From positions 1 through 64,000 of the forward strand of contig JAGAWT010000010.1 in the NCBI GenBank assembly GCA_018110985.1: DNA of 64,000 nt. Direction: 5' to 3'. This document shows, piece after piece, positions 16,184 through 25,579 of this stretch (positions are counted from its first letter, which is position 1; every line of letters starts with the position of its first letter). The notes under the pieces are model-generated. The model had not been told where the DNA came from. It made no database searches and worked only from the letters and a program-made list of their open reading frames with translations. This DNA comes from Oscillospiraceae bacterium. GTDB lineage: Bacteria; Bacillota; Clostridia; Oscillospirales; Ruminococcaceae. The position numbers and the translations under genes are program-made.

Positions 16184-16648
16184 ATGGATGAACAGAACAG
16201 GAAGATCGGCAGCTTTATGAATATCGTTATGGGTCTTACCCTCAGCTTTTGCCTGTCACTTCTGGGAGTGCTGACCTCAGAAAAGGGCTTTACCCTTCCG
16301 GGCTTTCTTGTCAGCTTTGCGGTCAGCTTCGTCATATCCCTTTTCATCGGCTTTTCCGTGAGGGTGGGCATGATAGAGGGCATGATCTGCGGCATGGCGG
16401 GGCTCAAGGAAGGCACTGCGGGCGCAAGAGTGCTGGGCTCGGTGGTCTCCGACCTTATATACACGCCCCTCATCACCTTCTGCATGGTGCTTATGGCGTG
16501 GTTCATGGCGAACAAGCAGTTTCCTCTGGGCAGCACCTTCTTCAAGTCCCTGGTGATGTCCCTTATAGCTGCATTTGTCATCATTTTTATAGTAAAGCCC
16601 CTGTATCTGAAAATGGCTGTAAAAAAATACGGTCAGGGCGGAAAGTGA
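16184..16648 (+). CDS. Four-helix membrane protein (DUF2798-like), unknown function
   Basis: 154 residues; GGAGGTG upstream of the ATG. Four hydrophobic segments at about 12-30, 38-62, 85-108 and 122-143. The order N-term / SLLGVLTSEKG / VSFVISLFIGF and the paired SLVMSLIAAFVIIFIV helix recall the DUF2798 group of small inner-membrane proteins. Own promoter; no functional context. Confidence 0.55.
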   Translation: MDEQNRKIGSFMNIVMGLTLSFCLSLLGVLTSEKGFTLPGFLVSFAVSFVISLFIGFSVRVGMIEGMICGMAGLKEGTAGARVLGSVVSDLIYTPLITFCMVLMAWFMANKQFPLGSTFFKSLVMSLIAAFVIIFIVKPLYLKMAVKKYGQGGK

Positions 16649-16740
16649 TCCGAAGGGATCGATATTGAATAGTTTATTGCGATAAAGCGTCAGTATGACT
16701 GCCGCTTTTCAATTTTGTTCAAATTGTAATAAATAATAGC

Positions 16741-16769
16741 TTGAAATCCGTCGTGGCATATGTTATAAT
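16741..16769 (+). promoter_or_regulatory. Sigma-A promoter of the VanY lipoprotein gene
   Basis: TTGAAA (16741-16746), 17 bases, TATAAT (16764-16769). Confidence 0.8.
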
Positions 16770-16816
16770 AGTCTTTCAAGGTTATTGGATCAAAGGATAA
16801 TATAAGGGTGAAGAAT

Positions 16817-18472
16817 ATGAAAAAGGAATACAAACAGATAAGGAGGCTCTCTGCCGCTGTGTTGGCGATCCTTCTTGCGGGCTGCTCTTCCTCATCATCC
16901 GAAGGGAATGGAGGAAATACCGCAGACCCCACTGATACCGTAAGCGTAACAGGGGTACAGACCGAGGTGCAGACTCAGGCGACAAATGAGATCTGGAACA
17001 CGGCTACCACTGCCCCCACAGAGGTGCCCGAGCAGACGGAGGAAAAGGTGAATACCGTTTCGGCTCCCGCTGCTGCCGCCTCCCCCATAACAGGCATAGA
17101 GCTTTCCTACTACGATGTGGAGATGGACATTGACGATCAGTTCATGCCTATCGTGACCATGTATCCCGAGGATGCGGAGGACAAGTCCGAGATATGGACA
17201 TCCAGCGACACCTCCGTTGCCACAGTCGATGACAGAGGCCTTATCACAGGTGTTTCCGGGGGCTATGCTACCATCACTGTAGCAAGTGCCGTGAACAGCA
17301 GGGTATTTGCCTGTGTAAGCGTTCATGTGGTGGACTATGACGAGGACTACGACGACGACAGGGTACACGAGATCTATCTCACAGACTACAATTTTACCAT
17401 GGATGTGGGGGACACGGAAATGCCCTATGTCTCCATGTACCCCTCATGGGCGGATGATTTCTCGGAAGACTGGTCATCCTCCGACCCCTCCGTGGCAAAG
17501 GTGGACGGAAAGGGAAATATCACCGCCGTTTCTCCCGGCTATGCGGTCATCACCGTCAAGTCATCCGACAATCCGAAGGTGTTTGCCAGCGTGAGCGTGC
17601 GTGTAAGAGGTGACATGAACGGTGCCGCAGCGGTCTCCGAGGAGCCTTCCGACGGCGACTTCATCACCGTGAACGAGGATGATGAGCCCGGAGCCGTAAA
17701 GCAGATAAACCTGACCTTCTACACCGCTACCCTTGAGACCGGAGGCACTACTCAGCCCATTGTCAGCATGTACCCGGATGATGCCTATGACAAGGGGGAG
17801 ATCTGGTCCTCCTCCGACGAGAATGTAGCCACAGTGGATGAATACGGCAACATTACCGCCGTAGGTGTGGGAGACTGTATCATCACCGTAAAGAGCGAAT
17901 CCAACCCGGATGTGGAGGCAAATGTTTCCGTCAGGGTAAATGCCAGTGCAACAGAACCCACCTACATCGAGGGCATCATCGTTGCCAACAAGACTTATGC
18001 CCTTCCTGCGGATTACGCCCCGGATGTAGACCCTGAGGCGCAGGCAGCCTTCGACGACATGGCAGCGGCAGCGCAGGCCGAAGGCCTCAATCTCTTTGTG
18101 GTGTCGGGCTACCGTTCCTACGACTACCAGTCTACTCTCTATGACAGTTATGTGGCACAGTACGGACAGGAAGCGGCAGACAGGTTCTCTGCCCGTCCCG
18201 GCCATTCCGAGCATCAGACCGGGCTCGCCTTTGATGTAAACACCATTGACGACAGCTTTGCCGACACGCCCGAATATGAATGGCTCAAGGAGCACTGTGT
18301 GGAATACGGCTTTATCATCCGTTACCCCGACGGCAAGGAAAGCGTTACGGGCTACAAGTTCGAGCCCTGGCACATCCGCTATCTGGGCAAGGATACCGCA
18401 AAGGCTGTGGATGACACGGGTCTTACCCTTGAAGAGTACCTCGGCATAGGATCCGAGTACGCCGATCAATAA
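16817..18472 (+). CDS. Lipoprotein with three Big_2 domains and a VanY-type D,D-carboxypeptidase domain
   Basis: 551 residues from the ATG at 16817. Lipobox ILLAGC gives a lipidated C23; a Ser/Thr-rich linker follows. Three Big_2 (bacterial Ig-like) repeats lie at about 92-175, 185-262 and 295-378, each with the W-S/T-S-S-D-x-x-V-A-T/K-V-D and I-T-V motif. The C-terminal M15B peptidase (about 385-540) shows SGYRSYDYQ, the zinc-binding GHSEHQTGLAFD and the FEPWHIRY ligand. It is expected to trim the terminal D-Ala of murein outside the membrane. The Ig repeats probably span or bind the wall. Confidence 0.92.
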   Translation: MKKEYKQIRRLSAAVLAILLAGCSSSSSEGNGGNTADPTDTVSVTGVQTEVQTQATNEIWNTATTAPTEVPEQTEEKVNTVSAPAAAASPITGIELSYYDVEMDIDDQFMPIVTMYPEDAEDKSEIWTSSDTSVATVDDRGLITGVSGGYATITVASAVNSRVFACVSVHVVDYDEDYDDDRVHEIYLTDYNFTMDVGDTEMPYVSMYPSWADDFSEDWSSSDPSVAKVDGKGNITAVSPGYAVITVKSSDNPKVFASVSVRVRGDMNGAAAVSEEPSDGDFITVNEDDEPGAVKQINLTFYTATLETGGTTQPIVSMYPDDAYDKGEIWSSSDENVATVDEYGNITAVGVGDCIITVKSESNPDVEANVSVRVNASATEPTYIEGIIVANKTYALPADYAPDVDPEAQAAFDDMAAAAQAEGLNLFVVSGYRSYDYQSTLYDSYVAQYGQEAADRFSARPGHSEHQTGLAFDVNTIDDSFADTPEYEWLKEHCVEYGFIIRYPDGKESVTGYKFEPWHIRYLGKDTAKAVDDTGLTLEEYLGIGSEYADQ

Positions 18473-18475
18473 ACC

Positions 18476-18718
18476 GGTCGGCAGTGCCGACAGCCACCCG
18501 TTTGTTTCTTTCTGCGTGCATATCGCATTTTGGCTCGGTGACTTATCATGATCGGGAAGGTCCCTATCATATGGTCGGCAGCGCCGACGGCCACCCGTTT
18601 GTTTCTTTCTGCGTGCATACCGCATTTTGGCTCGGTGACTTATCATGATCGGGAAAGCCCCTGTCATATGGTCGGCATATCGGACAGCCGTCCGCTTTCT
18701 GCGGTATATAGGTCTGCG
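18476..18718. repeat. 97-bp tandem repeats (two near-complete units plus a diverged third)
   Basis: Units start at 18476, 18573 and 18670, exactly 97 bases apart. Units 1 and 2 are nearly identical; the third keeps only its first part recognisably. Each starts GGTCGGCA..GCCGAC. In reverse complement the unit holds ACCGAGC, 29 bases, AAACGGGTGG and then the palindrome, the same core and spacing as the 95-bp array at 57998-58348. Confidence 0.85.
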
Positions 18719-18727
18719 GCAGCATCT

Positions 18728-18752
18728 ATCCCGCCCTTTGGGCGGGATATTT
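18728..18752 (+). terminator. Strong hairpin after the repeat array
   Basis: ATCCCGCCC-TTT-GGGCGGGAT, a perfect 9-bp stem with 3-base loop, followed by ATTTCTG. Possible terminator of the VanY-lipoprotein transcript. Confidence 0.6.
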
Positions 18753-18794
18753 CTGTATGCTTTGGTTTTCCTGCCGGGATATATCCACGGCATA

Positions 18795-18899
18795 ATACTA
18801 ATTCTTCCTCGATGTATAGACAATCTCCAAGCCTCAAATCCCTTATATTCAAGCATTTGCGGCTTGTTTCTTGTCTATACATCGGTCAGAAATTAGTAT
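18795..18899. repeat. 105-bp nested inverted repeat, copy 3
   Basis: Full copy with the terminal arm ATACTAATT/AATTAGTAT: both sides carry the G-to-A/C-to-T change relative to copy 1, so pairing is kept. Nearly identical to copy 7 at 60754-60858. Confidence 0.88.
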
Positions 18900-18914
18900 A
18901 AATAACAAGACCCG

Positions 18915-18944
18915 AAAGAGCGGCTGTCAGGGCTGCTCTTTTTA
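18915..18944 (+). terminator. Intrinsic terminator before the rRNA methyltransferase promoter
   Basis: AAAGAGCGGC (18915-18924) pairs with GCTGCTCTTT (18932-18941), one mismatch, followed by TTTATT. Confidence 0.75.
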
Positions 18945-18959
18945 TTCACCGCAAAACTA

Positions 18960-18988
18960 TTGACTTATCCATTGATATATGTTATAAT
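18960..18988 (+). promoter_or_regulatory. Sigma-A promoter of the 19-29 kb gene run
   Basis: TTGACT (18960-18965), 17 bases, TATAAT (18983-18988). Confidence 0.85.
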
Positions 18989-19022
18989 GATAATTTAGTA
19001 AAATAGGTTGAAAGGAAATAGT

Positions 19023-20237
19023 ATGCAGAAGAGACAATTTCCCGTGGCAACAGTGGATCGGCGGTGCGCAAAACGCTGCTCCGCAGGCGACCCCTGGGTA
19101 TATGACAATGAGATATTGGGAATGGACGGCATGCCCGAGGACGGCGGGCTTGCAGATGTGGTAAGTGAAAAGGGGCGCTATCTGGGCACCGGCTTCTACA
19201 ACAGCTCATCCCGCATCACACTGCGCATCATCTCACGAAATACCAACGACCTCTTTGATGAGGCCTTTTTCGGGAGGCGGGTGCGCTACGCATGGGAATA
19301 CAGGAAGGCGGTCATGCCGAAGGAGGATCTTTCGGCTGCAAGGCTCATCTTCGGTGAAGCGGACGGCTTTCCGGGGCTGACGGTGGATCGCTTCGGGGAT
19401 ATCCTCTCCGTGCAGGTGCTGTCTCTCGGCACCCGTCAGCGGCTGGATATGATGATCCCCGCCCTGACGGACATCCTTTCGGAGGACGGCATAGACATAA
19501 AGGGAGTGTACCTGAGAAACGATTCCAAGATCTGTGAGCTGGAGGGAATGGCTCAGGAAAAGGGCTGGTACATGAGGAAGGGGGATGTGTCCCCCGTGAC
19601 CCTCATCACCGAAAACGGCATTATCTACAAGGTGGATGTGGAAAACGGTCAGAAAACGGGCTTTTTCCTTGACCAGAAGTACAACCGCCGTGCCATAGCC
19701 GCACTGGCAAAGGGGCGCACCGTCCTTGACTGCTGCACCCACACAGGCTCCTTCGCCCTGAACTGTGCCGCTGCCGGAGCCAAAAAGGTGACTGCCATAG
19801 ACATTTCCGCCTCCGCCATTGAGATGACACGGGAGAATGCCGCTCTGAACGGGTTGGATATCATCACCCGTCAAAGCGATGTTTTCGATGCGCTCAAAAG
19901 CCGCATCGCCCTGCACGACAGGGAAGCGGATCTTATCATACTGGATCCCCCCGCATTCACCAAGTCAAAAAAGACCGTTGGCAACGCAAGGAACGGTTAT
20001 CTGGAGATAAACACCCTTGCCATGAGGCTGCTGCCGAGAGGCGGCTTTCTGGGAACGGCTTCCTGCTCCCATTTCATGACTGCGCCCCTTTTCCGTGAGA
20101 TGCTGACCGAGGCGGCACGGGCGGCGGGTGTCAGCCTGAAACTGGTGGAGGAGCGCAGACAGGCTCCCGATCATCCCATACTTATGGGCTGTGAGCAGAC
20201 GGACTACCTGAAATTTTATATCCTTCAGGTGGTTTAG
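19023..20237 (+). CDS. Class I SAM-dependent rRNA (cytosine-5) methyltransferase, RlmI-like
   Basis: 404 residues from the ATG at 19023 (AAAGGAAATAGT upstream). N-terminal PUA domain (about 8-80, AGDPWVYDNEI), an RMD middle region (AARLIFGEADGFPGLTVDRFGD), and a Rossmann methyltransferase domain from about 215: SAM motif VLDCCTHTGSFAL, acidic VTAIDIS, and DPPAFTKSK. The later TASCSHF motif fits the catalytic region. In E. coli RlmI makes m5C1962 in 23S rRNA; exact target here is inferred. First gene after a strong promoter. Confidence 0.9.
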   Translation: MQKRQFPVATVDRRCAKRCSAGDPWVYDNEILGMDGMPEDGGLADVVSEKGRYLGTGFYNSSSRITLRIISRNTNDLFDEAFFGRRVRYAWEYRKAVMPKEDLSAARLIFGEADGFPGLTVDRFGDILSVQVLSLGTRQRLDMMIPALTDILSEDGIDIKGVYLRNDSKICELEGMAQEKGWYMRKGDVSPVTLITENGIIYKVDVENGQKTGFFLDQKYNRRAIAALAKGRTVLDCCTHTGSFALNCAAAGAKKVTAIDISASAIEMTRENAALNGLDIITRQSDVFDALKSRIALHDREADLIILDPPAFTKSKKTVGNARNGYLEINTLAMRLLPRGGFLGTASCSHFMTAPLFREMLTEAARAAGVSLKLVEERRQAPDHPILMGCEQTDYLKFYILQVV

Positions 20238-20285
20238 GCAAGGCGTGATCCGATCTGCGGCTCACGCACAGCGAGGTAATAGCAA

Positions 20286-20888
20286 ATGAATGAAGAAAAG
20301 GAGACCGAGGATATAAGCCCTCCCGAAAAGGACGAGCGGGAGGAGGGGAGGCCGCCCCGTGACCCTAAGAACGGGCTGTACACGGTGCTTTCCCTGCTTA
20401 TATTTGCGGTGTGTTACATAGGCTGGCAGCTTCTGACAAAAGATCTCAGCTTCACCTATGCCCTTCATGAAAAAGATCCTTCGCCTGCCCTGTACACGGC
20501 AGCCATGAAGGAGATAGATATGCAGACTGTGCCGGATGGCTGGGAGCTTGAATACATAAGGCTCCACAGCGGCTTTGACAGCGACAGGCTGTATATATGC
20601 TTTTCGTCGGAGACACAGGACACCGAAACGGCTGTTTCGCTCATCCCCTTTGAGGCGGGCGACCCCACCGAGGAGCAGCGCTTTGCGGTGAGCTCCACTC
20701 CCGACACGGAGCAGAGAGCCGTATACGGCAGGCTCTATACAGATTCATCAAACCCTTTCCGTTCTTGTATTATTTACGAAGACGGCGAAGTTTATGCCCT
20801 TTTTTCCACATCACACCACGACAAGGGCATTGCGGGTCTGTTTGAAAGTGAGAAAATAAAATACGAAACGGAGAGAAAAAGATCTTGA
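20286..20888 (+). CDS. Single-pass membrane protein with an extracytoplasmic domain, unknown function
   Basis: 200 residues. Residues 1-30 are charged (E, D, K, P and R), 31-50 form one helix (LYTVLSLLIFAVCYIGWQLL), and about 55-190 are a soluble domain with no motif I recognise. The N-terminal charge suggests the C-terminal part is outside. GAGGTAATAGC precedes the ATG. It overlaps the next gene by four bases (TTGA), so the pair is probably co-translated; the partner is an exported C39-like peptidase. Confidence 0.65.
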   Translation: MNEEKETEDISPPEKDEREEGRPPRDPKNGLYTVLSLLIFAVCYIGWQLLTKDLSFTYALHEKDPSPALYTAAMKEIDMQTVPDGWELEYIRLHSGFDSDRLYICFSSETQDTETAVSLIPFEAGDPTEEQRFAVSSTPDTEQRAVYGRLYTDSSNPFRSCIIYEDGEVYALFSTSHHDKGIAGLFESEKIKYETERKRS

Positions 20889-22093
20889 TATTTTTTCGGA
20901 AGAAAAAACCTGTTTGCGGTCATATTTTGCCATTTCTTTTTGCTTTGGGGGCAGTGCTCCTGATACCGGGAGCAAGGTGCTCCGCCATAACCGCCGAGGG
21001 GCGTGTGGTGGGCAGAGACCTTCATATCAGCGTGTCGGGGACGGCTCCCGGAGATGAGGCGGAGATCAGCACCGACGGCGGCAGGCACTGGATAAGGATA
21101 GGGAGCGGCGGCCTTGTGATGAAGGATCGCAGCCCCGGAGACTATCAGCTTTGTGCCCGCATAAAGGACGATGTGACGGCAAAGCCGAGAGTGCAGACCA
21201 TACATATACCCGGAAAAGGCGAAAAGTCCGGTCTGGAGATAGAGGTGCGCACCAACTGCGAGGATCGCATCAGGAACGGCAGCATAGCAGTGAACATACC
21301 CTCCTTTGAAAAGGGGAGAGCCTATATGCTGAGCCTTGACGGCGGGAAATCCTGGCGCCCCGCCACTGCACGCAGCACAAGGGTCACAGACCTTACATGG
21401 GGCTATTACGATGTGGTGGTGGCCTGTGCAAAGCCTGCGCTGCGCTCCTATGCCTACAAGACCTATGTGGCTCCCCGCCCCCTGAAAAAGTCGGGGTATC
21501 TGAAGGTGAAGTCCGTGCTGCAGCTCCCCTCCCTGCCTACGGGCTGTGAGGTCACGAGCCTTACCATGGCAATAAACGACATGGGCATATCCGTCAGCAA
21601 GGAGACCCTTGCGGATTACTATCTGGAGAAGGATCTTGCATGGACGGTGTCCTTCAGAAGAAAATTTGCGGGAGACCCCCGCTCAAAGAACTCATACGGC
21701 TGCTATTCCCCCGTGATAGTCAACTGTGCCAACAGCTTTCTTTCCGGTGTGAAGGGCAGGAGCTTTGAGGTGAAGAACCTGGACGGCTCATCCCTTGACG
21801 ACCTGCTCCACTATGTGGATATGGGCATACCCGTTATAGCCTGGGTCACCATAGACATGGCGGAGCCCTACTACACCAGATCCTGGACGGATCTGCAGAC
21901 GGGAGAAAAGGTGACGTGGCTGGCGGAGGAGCATTGTGTGCTCATCACGGGCTACAACAATGAGCAGGGCACCATAATAGTGAACGACCCGCTGAAAGGC
22001 CCCACGGCTTACAAGAGAGATGTGTTTGAAAAACGCTATATACAGCTTGGGAAGCAGGCTGTGGTGGTCTATGAGACCACGCCCGGGAAATAA
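20885..22093 (+). CDS. Exported C39-family cysteine peptidase-like protein
   Basis: 402 residues. The start is a TTG at 20885 overlapping the previous stop (TTGA), with GGAGAG upstream; no ATG gives the whole signal peptide. Residues 12-36 are a signal peptide. About 37-205 contain two beta-rich repeats with DGG-x-x-W turns (Ig-like). The peptidase_C39_2 domain follows: C221 in LPTGCEVTSL, H350 in EEHCVLITGY and D368 in VNDPLKG, the order of a papain-like triad. Such proteins are often wall-associated amidases or peptidases; the substrate is unknown. Confidence 0.8.
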   Translation: MIFFRKKKPVCGHILPFLFALGAVLLIPGARCSAITAEGRVVGRDLHISVSGTAPGDEAEISTDGGRHWIRIGSGGLVMKDRSPGDYQLCARIKDDVTAKPRVQTIHIPGKGEKSGLEIEVRTNCEDRIRNGSIAVNIPSFEKGRAYMLSLDGGKSWRPATARSTRVTDLTWGYYDVVVACAKPALRSYAYKTYVAPRPLKKSGYLKVKSVLQLPSLPTGCEVTSLTMAINDMGISVSKETLADYYLEKDLAWTVSFRRKFAGDPRSKNSYGCYSPVIVNCANSFLSGVKGRSFEVKNLDGSSLDDLLHYVDMGIPVIAWVTIDMAEPYYTRSWTDLQTGEKVTWLAEEHCVLITGYNNEQGTIIVNDPLKGPTAYKRDVFEKRYIQLGKQAVVVYETTPGK

Positions 22094-22126
22094 TGATCTT
22101 ATCCGTTGTCATACCGAGGTGATATA

Positions 22127-23008
22127 ATGCAGGCAGATATACTTACCCGCAGCGATTCCACGGAGGTGGAGCTTCTGGAGTTTACCGTGGGGGGAAACAG
22201 CTACGGCATAAACATTTCCAAAGTAAGCGAGATAATGCAGGATTGCGCCATCACCCCCATACCCAATTCACCGGAGGCGGTGGAGGGCGTGATAATACCG
22301 AGAGATCAGCTTATCACCGTAATAGACCTTCACAGGGTGCTGGGATATGAGAGGAAGGATGTTAAGAGCATCTTCATAGTATGCCGGTTCAATGCGGTAA
22401 ACGTGGCGTTCAGAGTGGGCGGAGTAAAAGGCTTTCGCAGGATATCCTGGAGAGAGATAAACGAGCCCCCCTCCCTTATAGCGGGGGAGAATGCCGTTAT
22501 TTCCACGGGAGTGGCAAAGGTAGAGGACAGGATAATAGTCATACTGGATTTTGAAAAGATACTGGCGGACATTGCCGGTGAAACTCCCGCAGACGATATG
22601 AGCACCATAGACAAGGGGCGCATAAGGCATAAGGATGCTCACCTTGTGCTGGTGGATGATTCCCCTTTCCTCCGCAGAAAGGCGGAAAAGGCGCTCAGGG
22701 AGCTGGGATTCACGAATATCACCATGTTTGCCAACGGCGAAGAGGCATGGGATTATCTCTGCGGCACCGGTGAAAAGGTAGACTGCCTTGTGAGCGACAT
22801 AGAGATGCCCATCATGGACGGTATCGCTCTTACGAAGAAGATAAGGGCGGAGGATAAGCTGCGGGATATACCGGTGATACTTTTCTCTTCCCTCATAGAC
22901 GAGAAAATGACGGAAAGGTGCATAGAAGCAGGTGCGCAGGCACAGTATGCAAAGCCCGACCTTGATATTCTGGTGGACCAGATAATAAAGATAACGAATA
23001 AAGAATAG
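22127..23008 (+). CDS. cheV: Chemotaxis coupling protein CheV
   Basis: 293 residues from the ATG at 22127 (GAGGTGATATA upstream). A CheW domain (about 12-155: LLEFTVGGNSYGINISKVSEI; VEGVIIPRDQLITVIDL; VILDFEKIL) is followed by a receiver domain (about 172-293) with the acidic pair LVDDS, phospho-acceptor in CLVSDIEMPIMDG and FSSL/K switch residues. CheV links chemoreceptors to CheA and adapts by phosphorylation. No other chemotaxis or flagellar gene is in the window. Confidence 0.93.
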   Translation: MQADILTRSDSTEVELLEFTVGGNSYGINISKVSEIMQDCAITPIPNSPEAVEGVIIPRDQLITVIDLHRVLGYERKDVKSIFIVCRFNAVNVAFRVGGVKGFRRISWREINEPPSLIAGENAVISTGVAKVEDRIIVILDFEKILADIAGETPADDMSTIDKGRIRHKDAHLVLVDDSPFLRRKAEKALRELGFTNITMFANGEEAWDYLCGTGEKVDCLVSDIEMPIMDGIALTKKIRAEDKLRDIPVILFSSLIDEKMTERCIEAGAQAQYAKPDLDILVDQIIKITNKE

Positions 23009-23016
23009 GAAAGAAT

Positions 23017-25578
23017 ATGAAATACGTTGAAAGAGAAATAGATTCCGAGATACCTCTTGAAAACCTGAAGCTGTCCAACAGAGCCTTCAACTCCCTGCGC
23101 CGTGCGGGGATACTCACATACAGAGACCTTATGCTCCTTACCCCGGCAGATCTGACGGATATACAGAATCTGGGAGAAAAGAGCATATCCGAGATAATCA
23201 GCCTTCAGGAGGAATACCTTGAAAACCCGCCTGCCACCATAGTTCCCAATGAGGTGGACAATATCGTGGAGGATTACAAGGTCTTTGAGTACAACGGAAT
23301 GTATTTCAAAAACTATGCCCTGGAGGACACAGACCTTTCATCCCGCCCCTATAACTGCCTGAGAAATGCGGGGATAAACACTCTTTCCGAGCTTCTGATG
23401 CTGAGCGACAGAGAAATAGCGGGTCTGCAGAACCTGGGGAAAAAGTCCGCTCTGGAGATAAAGGAGATGATAAAGAGGTACACTGCTCCCTCCAACTCCG
23501 TAAGCTACGACAGTGCGGAATTTTCCAGCAAAAGGCAGATCGTGATAGCCATACATGACGAGATACTGCGTATACTTGCGGAAAATGCGGACACGGGGCT
23601 CTCCGGTGAGGATCTTATGAGCAGCCTTACCAACAGGTATACAGCCGCCGATGTAAAAAATGTCCTGAAGAAGATGAAGGACAACTCGCAGGTGGTGTGC
23701 TGCGACGGCGTTTACATACAGGCTCTGCCCTCTTTCAGGGAAATAGTGGAAAGCAGCACCAACGAAAAGCAGAAGAAGGTCTTTGCACGCAGGCTGGAGG
23801 GCGCAACTCTTGAACAGGTAGCGATAGAGGAAGGGCTCACAAGGGAGCGCATAAGGCAGATAGAAAAGAGGGTGCTGGCTATCATTGCCGCCAACGGTCC
23901 AGTCAGGGAGGACAGGTTCGGATACCTTTTCTCCAGGTATGATGTGGACAAGGACGCCTTTTCCAGGATAACCGGTGAGGAAGAGGATGTGTATATGTAC
24001 CTTGCCCTTAAATACAGGGTGAGGGGAGACAAGCTGCTGGCTGTGGCTCATGAGGACACAAGGCTGCCCGCACCCATCCGCACGGCCATACACCGTGCCT
24101 TCGGGGACTACATCACGGTGGACGGCATAAAGGTGCGCCTTACACGGACATCCGTAGAAAGGTTCATCATAGAGACCCGCTGCATAGAGGAGGTCAGGTT
24201 CGACGAATTCTATGAGATGTACAGGAGCTTTATAAAGGAACATTCTCTTCAGGGACACAGGAACCTTATGACCACCGAGGGGATGTACCGCACCTTTGAA
24301 AACTATGTTTCTCAGTCAAGGATAGTCCTGTGGAAGCAGAACAGGCGCTTCCGGTACTACGACATAGATGCGGGAGACTATACGGAGCTGCTGTCCACTC
24401 TCGATCTGGAGCGTTACAGGGATGTGCATTACTCCGCCCTCAAATTCTTCAACAAGTACCCCGAGGTCATGGAGCGCTACGACATAAGGGACGAATACGA
24501 GCTTCATAACCTGCTGAGAAAGATCTACGAAAAGAAGGGCAACACATACATAAAGTTCAACAAGATGCCCATGATAGAGTTCGGGGAGTTTGACAGGGAT
24601 GAGGCTGTAAGGCAGCTCATGTTCTCCCTTGCACCCATATCCATTGACGACCTTTCCAAGATAATGTATGATGAATACGGGATACGCCCCCCTACGGTAA
24701 AGTCCAACTGGTTCAATGCCATTTCGGATTACTACATCAACGGTATGTACATCACCACCGAAAAGCCCCTGCCGGAGGAGGATACGGAGCTTCTCAAAAA
24801 GAAGCTGAAGGCGGATTTCTACTATATCTCCGAGATAAAGGATATCTACAAAAAGCTGCGGCCGGATGCGGATCTTTCGCTCATATCCTCATTCAACCTG
24901 AGAAGACTGGGCTTTACGGTAAATTCCACCTATGTGATCTCCGACAAATACCCTTCCGCAAGGCAGTATTTCTCCGCCATACTCACCGCAAAGGAAAGAA
25001 TGGATATCTCCGAGCTTTCCGCCAGGTACACGGGCATCGTCAGCTTCTCCGACAACCTTTCGAGGCTCAAGGACAACTACCGCATCATAGAGTACGCCCC
25101 CTACCACATCATAAACAGCAAGGGCTACCAGAAAATGGGTATAAACATCAGAAAGATAAAGACATTCTGTGACGATGTGGCGGATTTTGTGGATGATGAT
25201 GTTTACTTTACCGTGGAGCTGATAAGAAGCGAGGGCTTTGAATCCGCTCTTGACGATCTCCCCTTCGGAAACTGGTTCTTTTCCTCCCTTTTGCGAGAGG
25301 ATGACCGCTTCACCCACCAGAAAATGGGAAGGACGGTGCTTTTCCTCAAGGGCAGCAAAGCCATAAACCGTGCCCACTTCATACTTGATTTCATAAACAG
25401 CACCGAGTACAGGCGCATAAACGAGATAAGGGCGCAGATATTCGACATCTATGGCATAGATGTGGTGAGATGGGATATAATCTCCGCTGCCGAGGGACAC
25501 GGCTACTATCATGACAGGGACGATGATGTGCTCATAGAGACTGCTTTGTCCTGCGCTCATACGGAGGACGGGGAATAA
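23017..25578 (+). CDS. Large protein with two RNA polymerase alpha-CTD-like domains and a sigma region-4-like HTH
   Basis: 853 residues; ribosome site TAGGAAAG, 8 bases after cheV. Residues about 12-65 and 100-153 each look like the RNA polymerase alpha C-terminal domain. The second keeps the DNA/UP-element contact set (R110, N113, C114, L115 and G141-K-K-S144); the first keeps R22, N25, L27 and G53-E-K-S56 with Ser for Cys at 26. Residues about 175-235 look like a winged helix. Residues about 258-290 (GATLEQVAIEEG then TRERIRQIEKR) match sigma-70 region 4.2. About 560 further residues have helix-turn-wing-like segments but no motif I can name. No catalytic motif seen. Most likely a DNA-binding transcription factor that mimics polymerase promoter contacts; this is inference. 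Near-contiguous with the following LCP-like gene (1 base). Confidence 0.75.
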   Translation: MKYVEREIDSEIPLENLKLSNRAFNSLRRAGILTYRDLMLLTPADLTDIQNLGEKSISEIISLQEEYLENPPATIVPNEVDNIVEDYKVFEYNGMYFKNYALEDTDLSSRPYNCLRNAGINTLSELLMLSDREIAGLQNLGKKSALEIKEMIKRYTAPSNSVSYDSAEFSSKRQIVIAIHDEILRILAENADTGLSGEDLMSSLTNRYTAADVKNVLKKMKDNSQVVCCDGVYIQALPSFREIVESSTNEKQKKVFARRLEGATLEQVAIEEGLTRERIRQIEKRVLAIIAANGPVREDRFGYLFSRYDVDKDAFSRITGEEEDVYMYLALKYRVRGDKLLAVAHEDTRLPAPIRTAIHRAFGDYITVDGIKVRLTRTSVERFIIETRCIEEVRFDEFYEMYRSFIKEHSLQGHRNLMTTEGMYRTFENYVSQSRIVLWKQNRRFRYYDIDAGDYTELLSTLDLERYRDVHYSALKFFNKYPEVMERYDIRDEYELHNLLRKIYEKKGNTYIKFNKMPMIEFGEFDRDEAVRQLMFSLAPISIDDLSKIMYDEYGIRPPTVKSNWFNAISDYYINGMYITTEKPLPEEDTELLKKKLKADFYYISEIKDIYKKLRPDADLSLISSFNLRRLGFTVNSTYVISDKYPSARQYFSAILTAKERMDISELSARYTGIVSFSDNLSRLKDNYRIIEYAPYHIINSKGYQKMGINIRKIKTFCDDVADFVDDDVYFTVELIRSEGFESALDDLPFGNWFFSSLLREDDRFTHQKMGRTVLFLKGSKAINRAHFILDFINSTEYRRINEIRAQIFDIYGIDVVRWDIISAAEGHGYYHDRDDDVLIETALSCAHTEDGE

Positions 25579-25579
25579 A

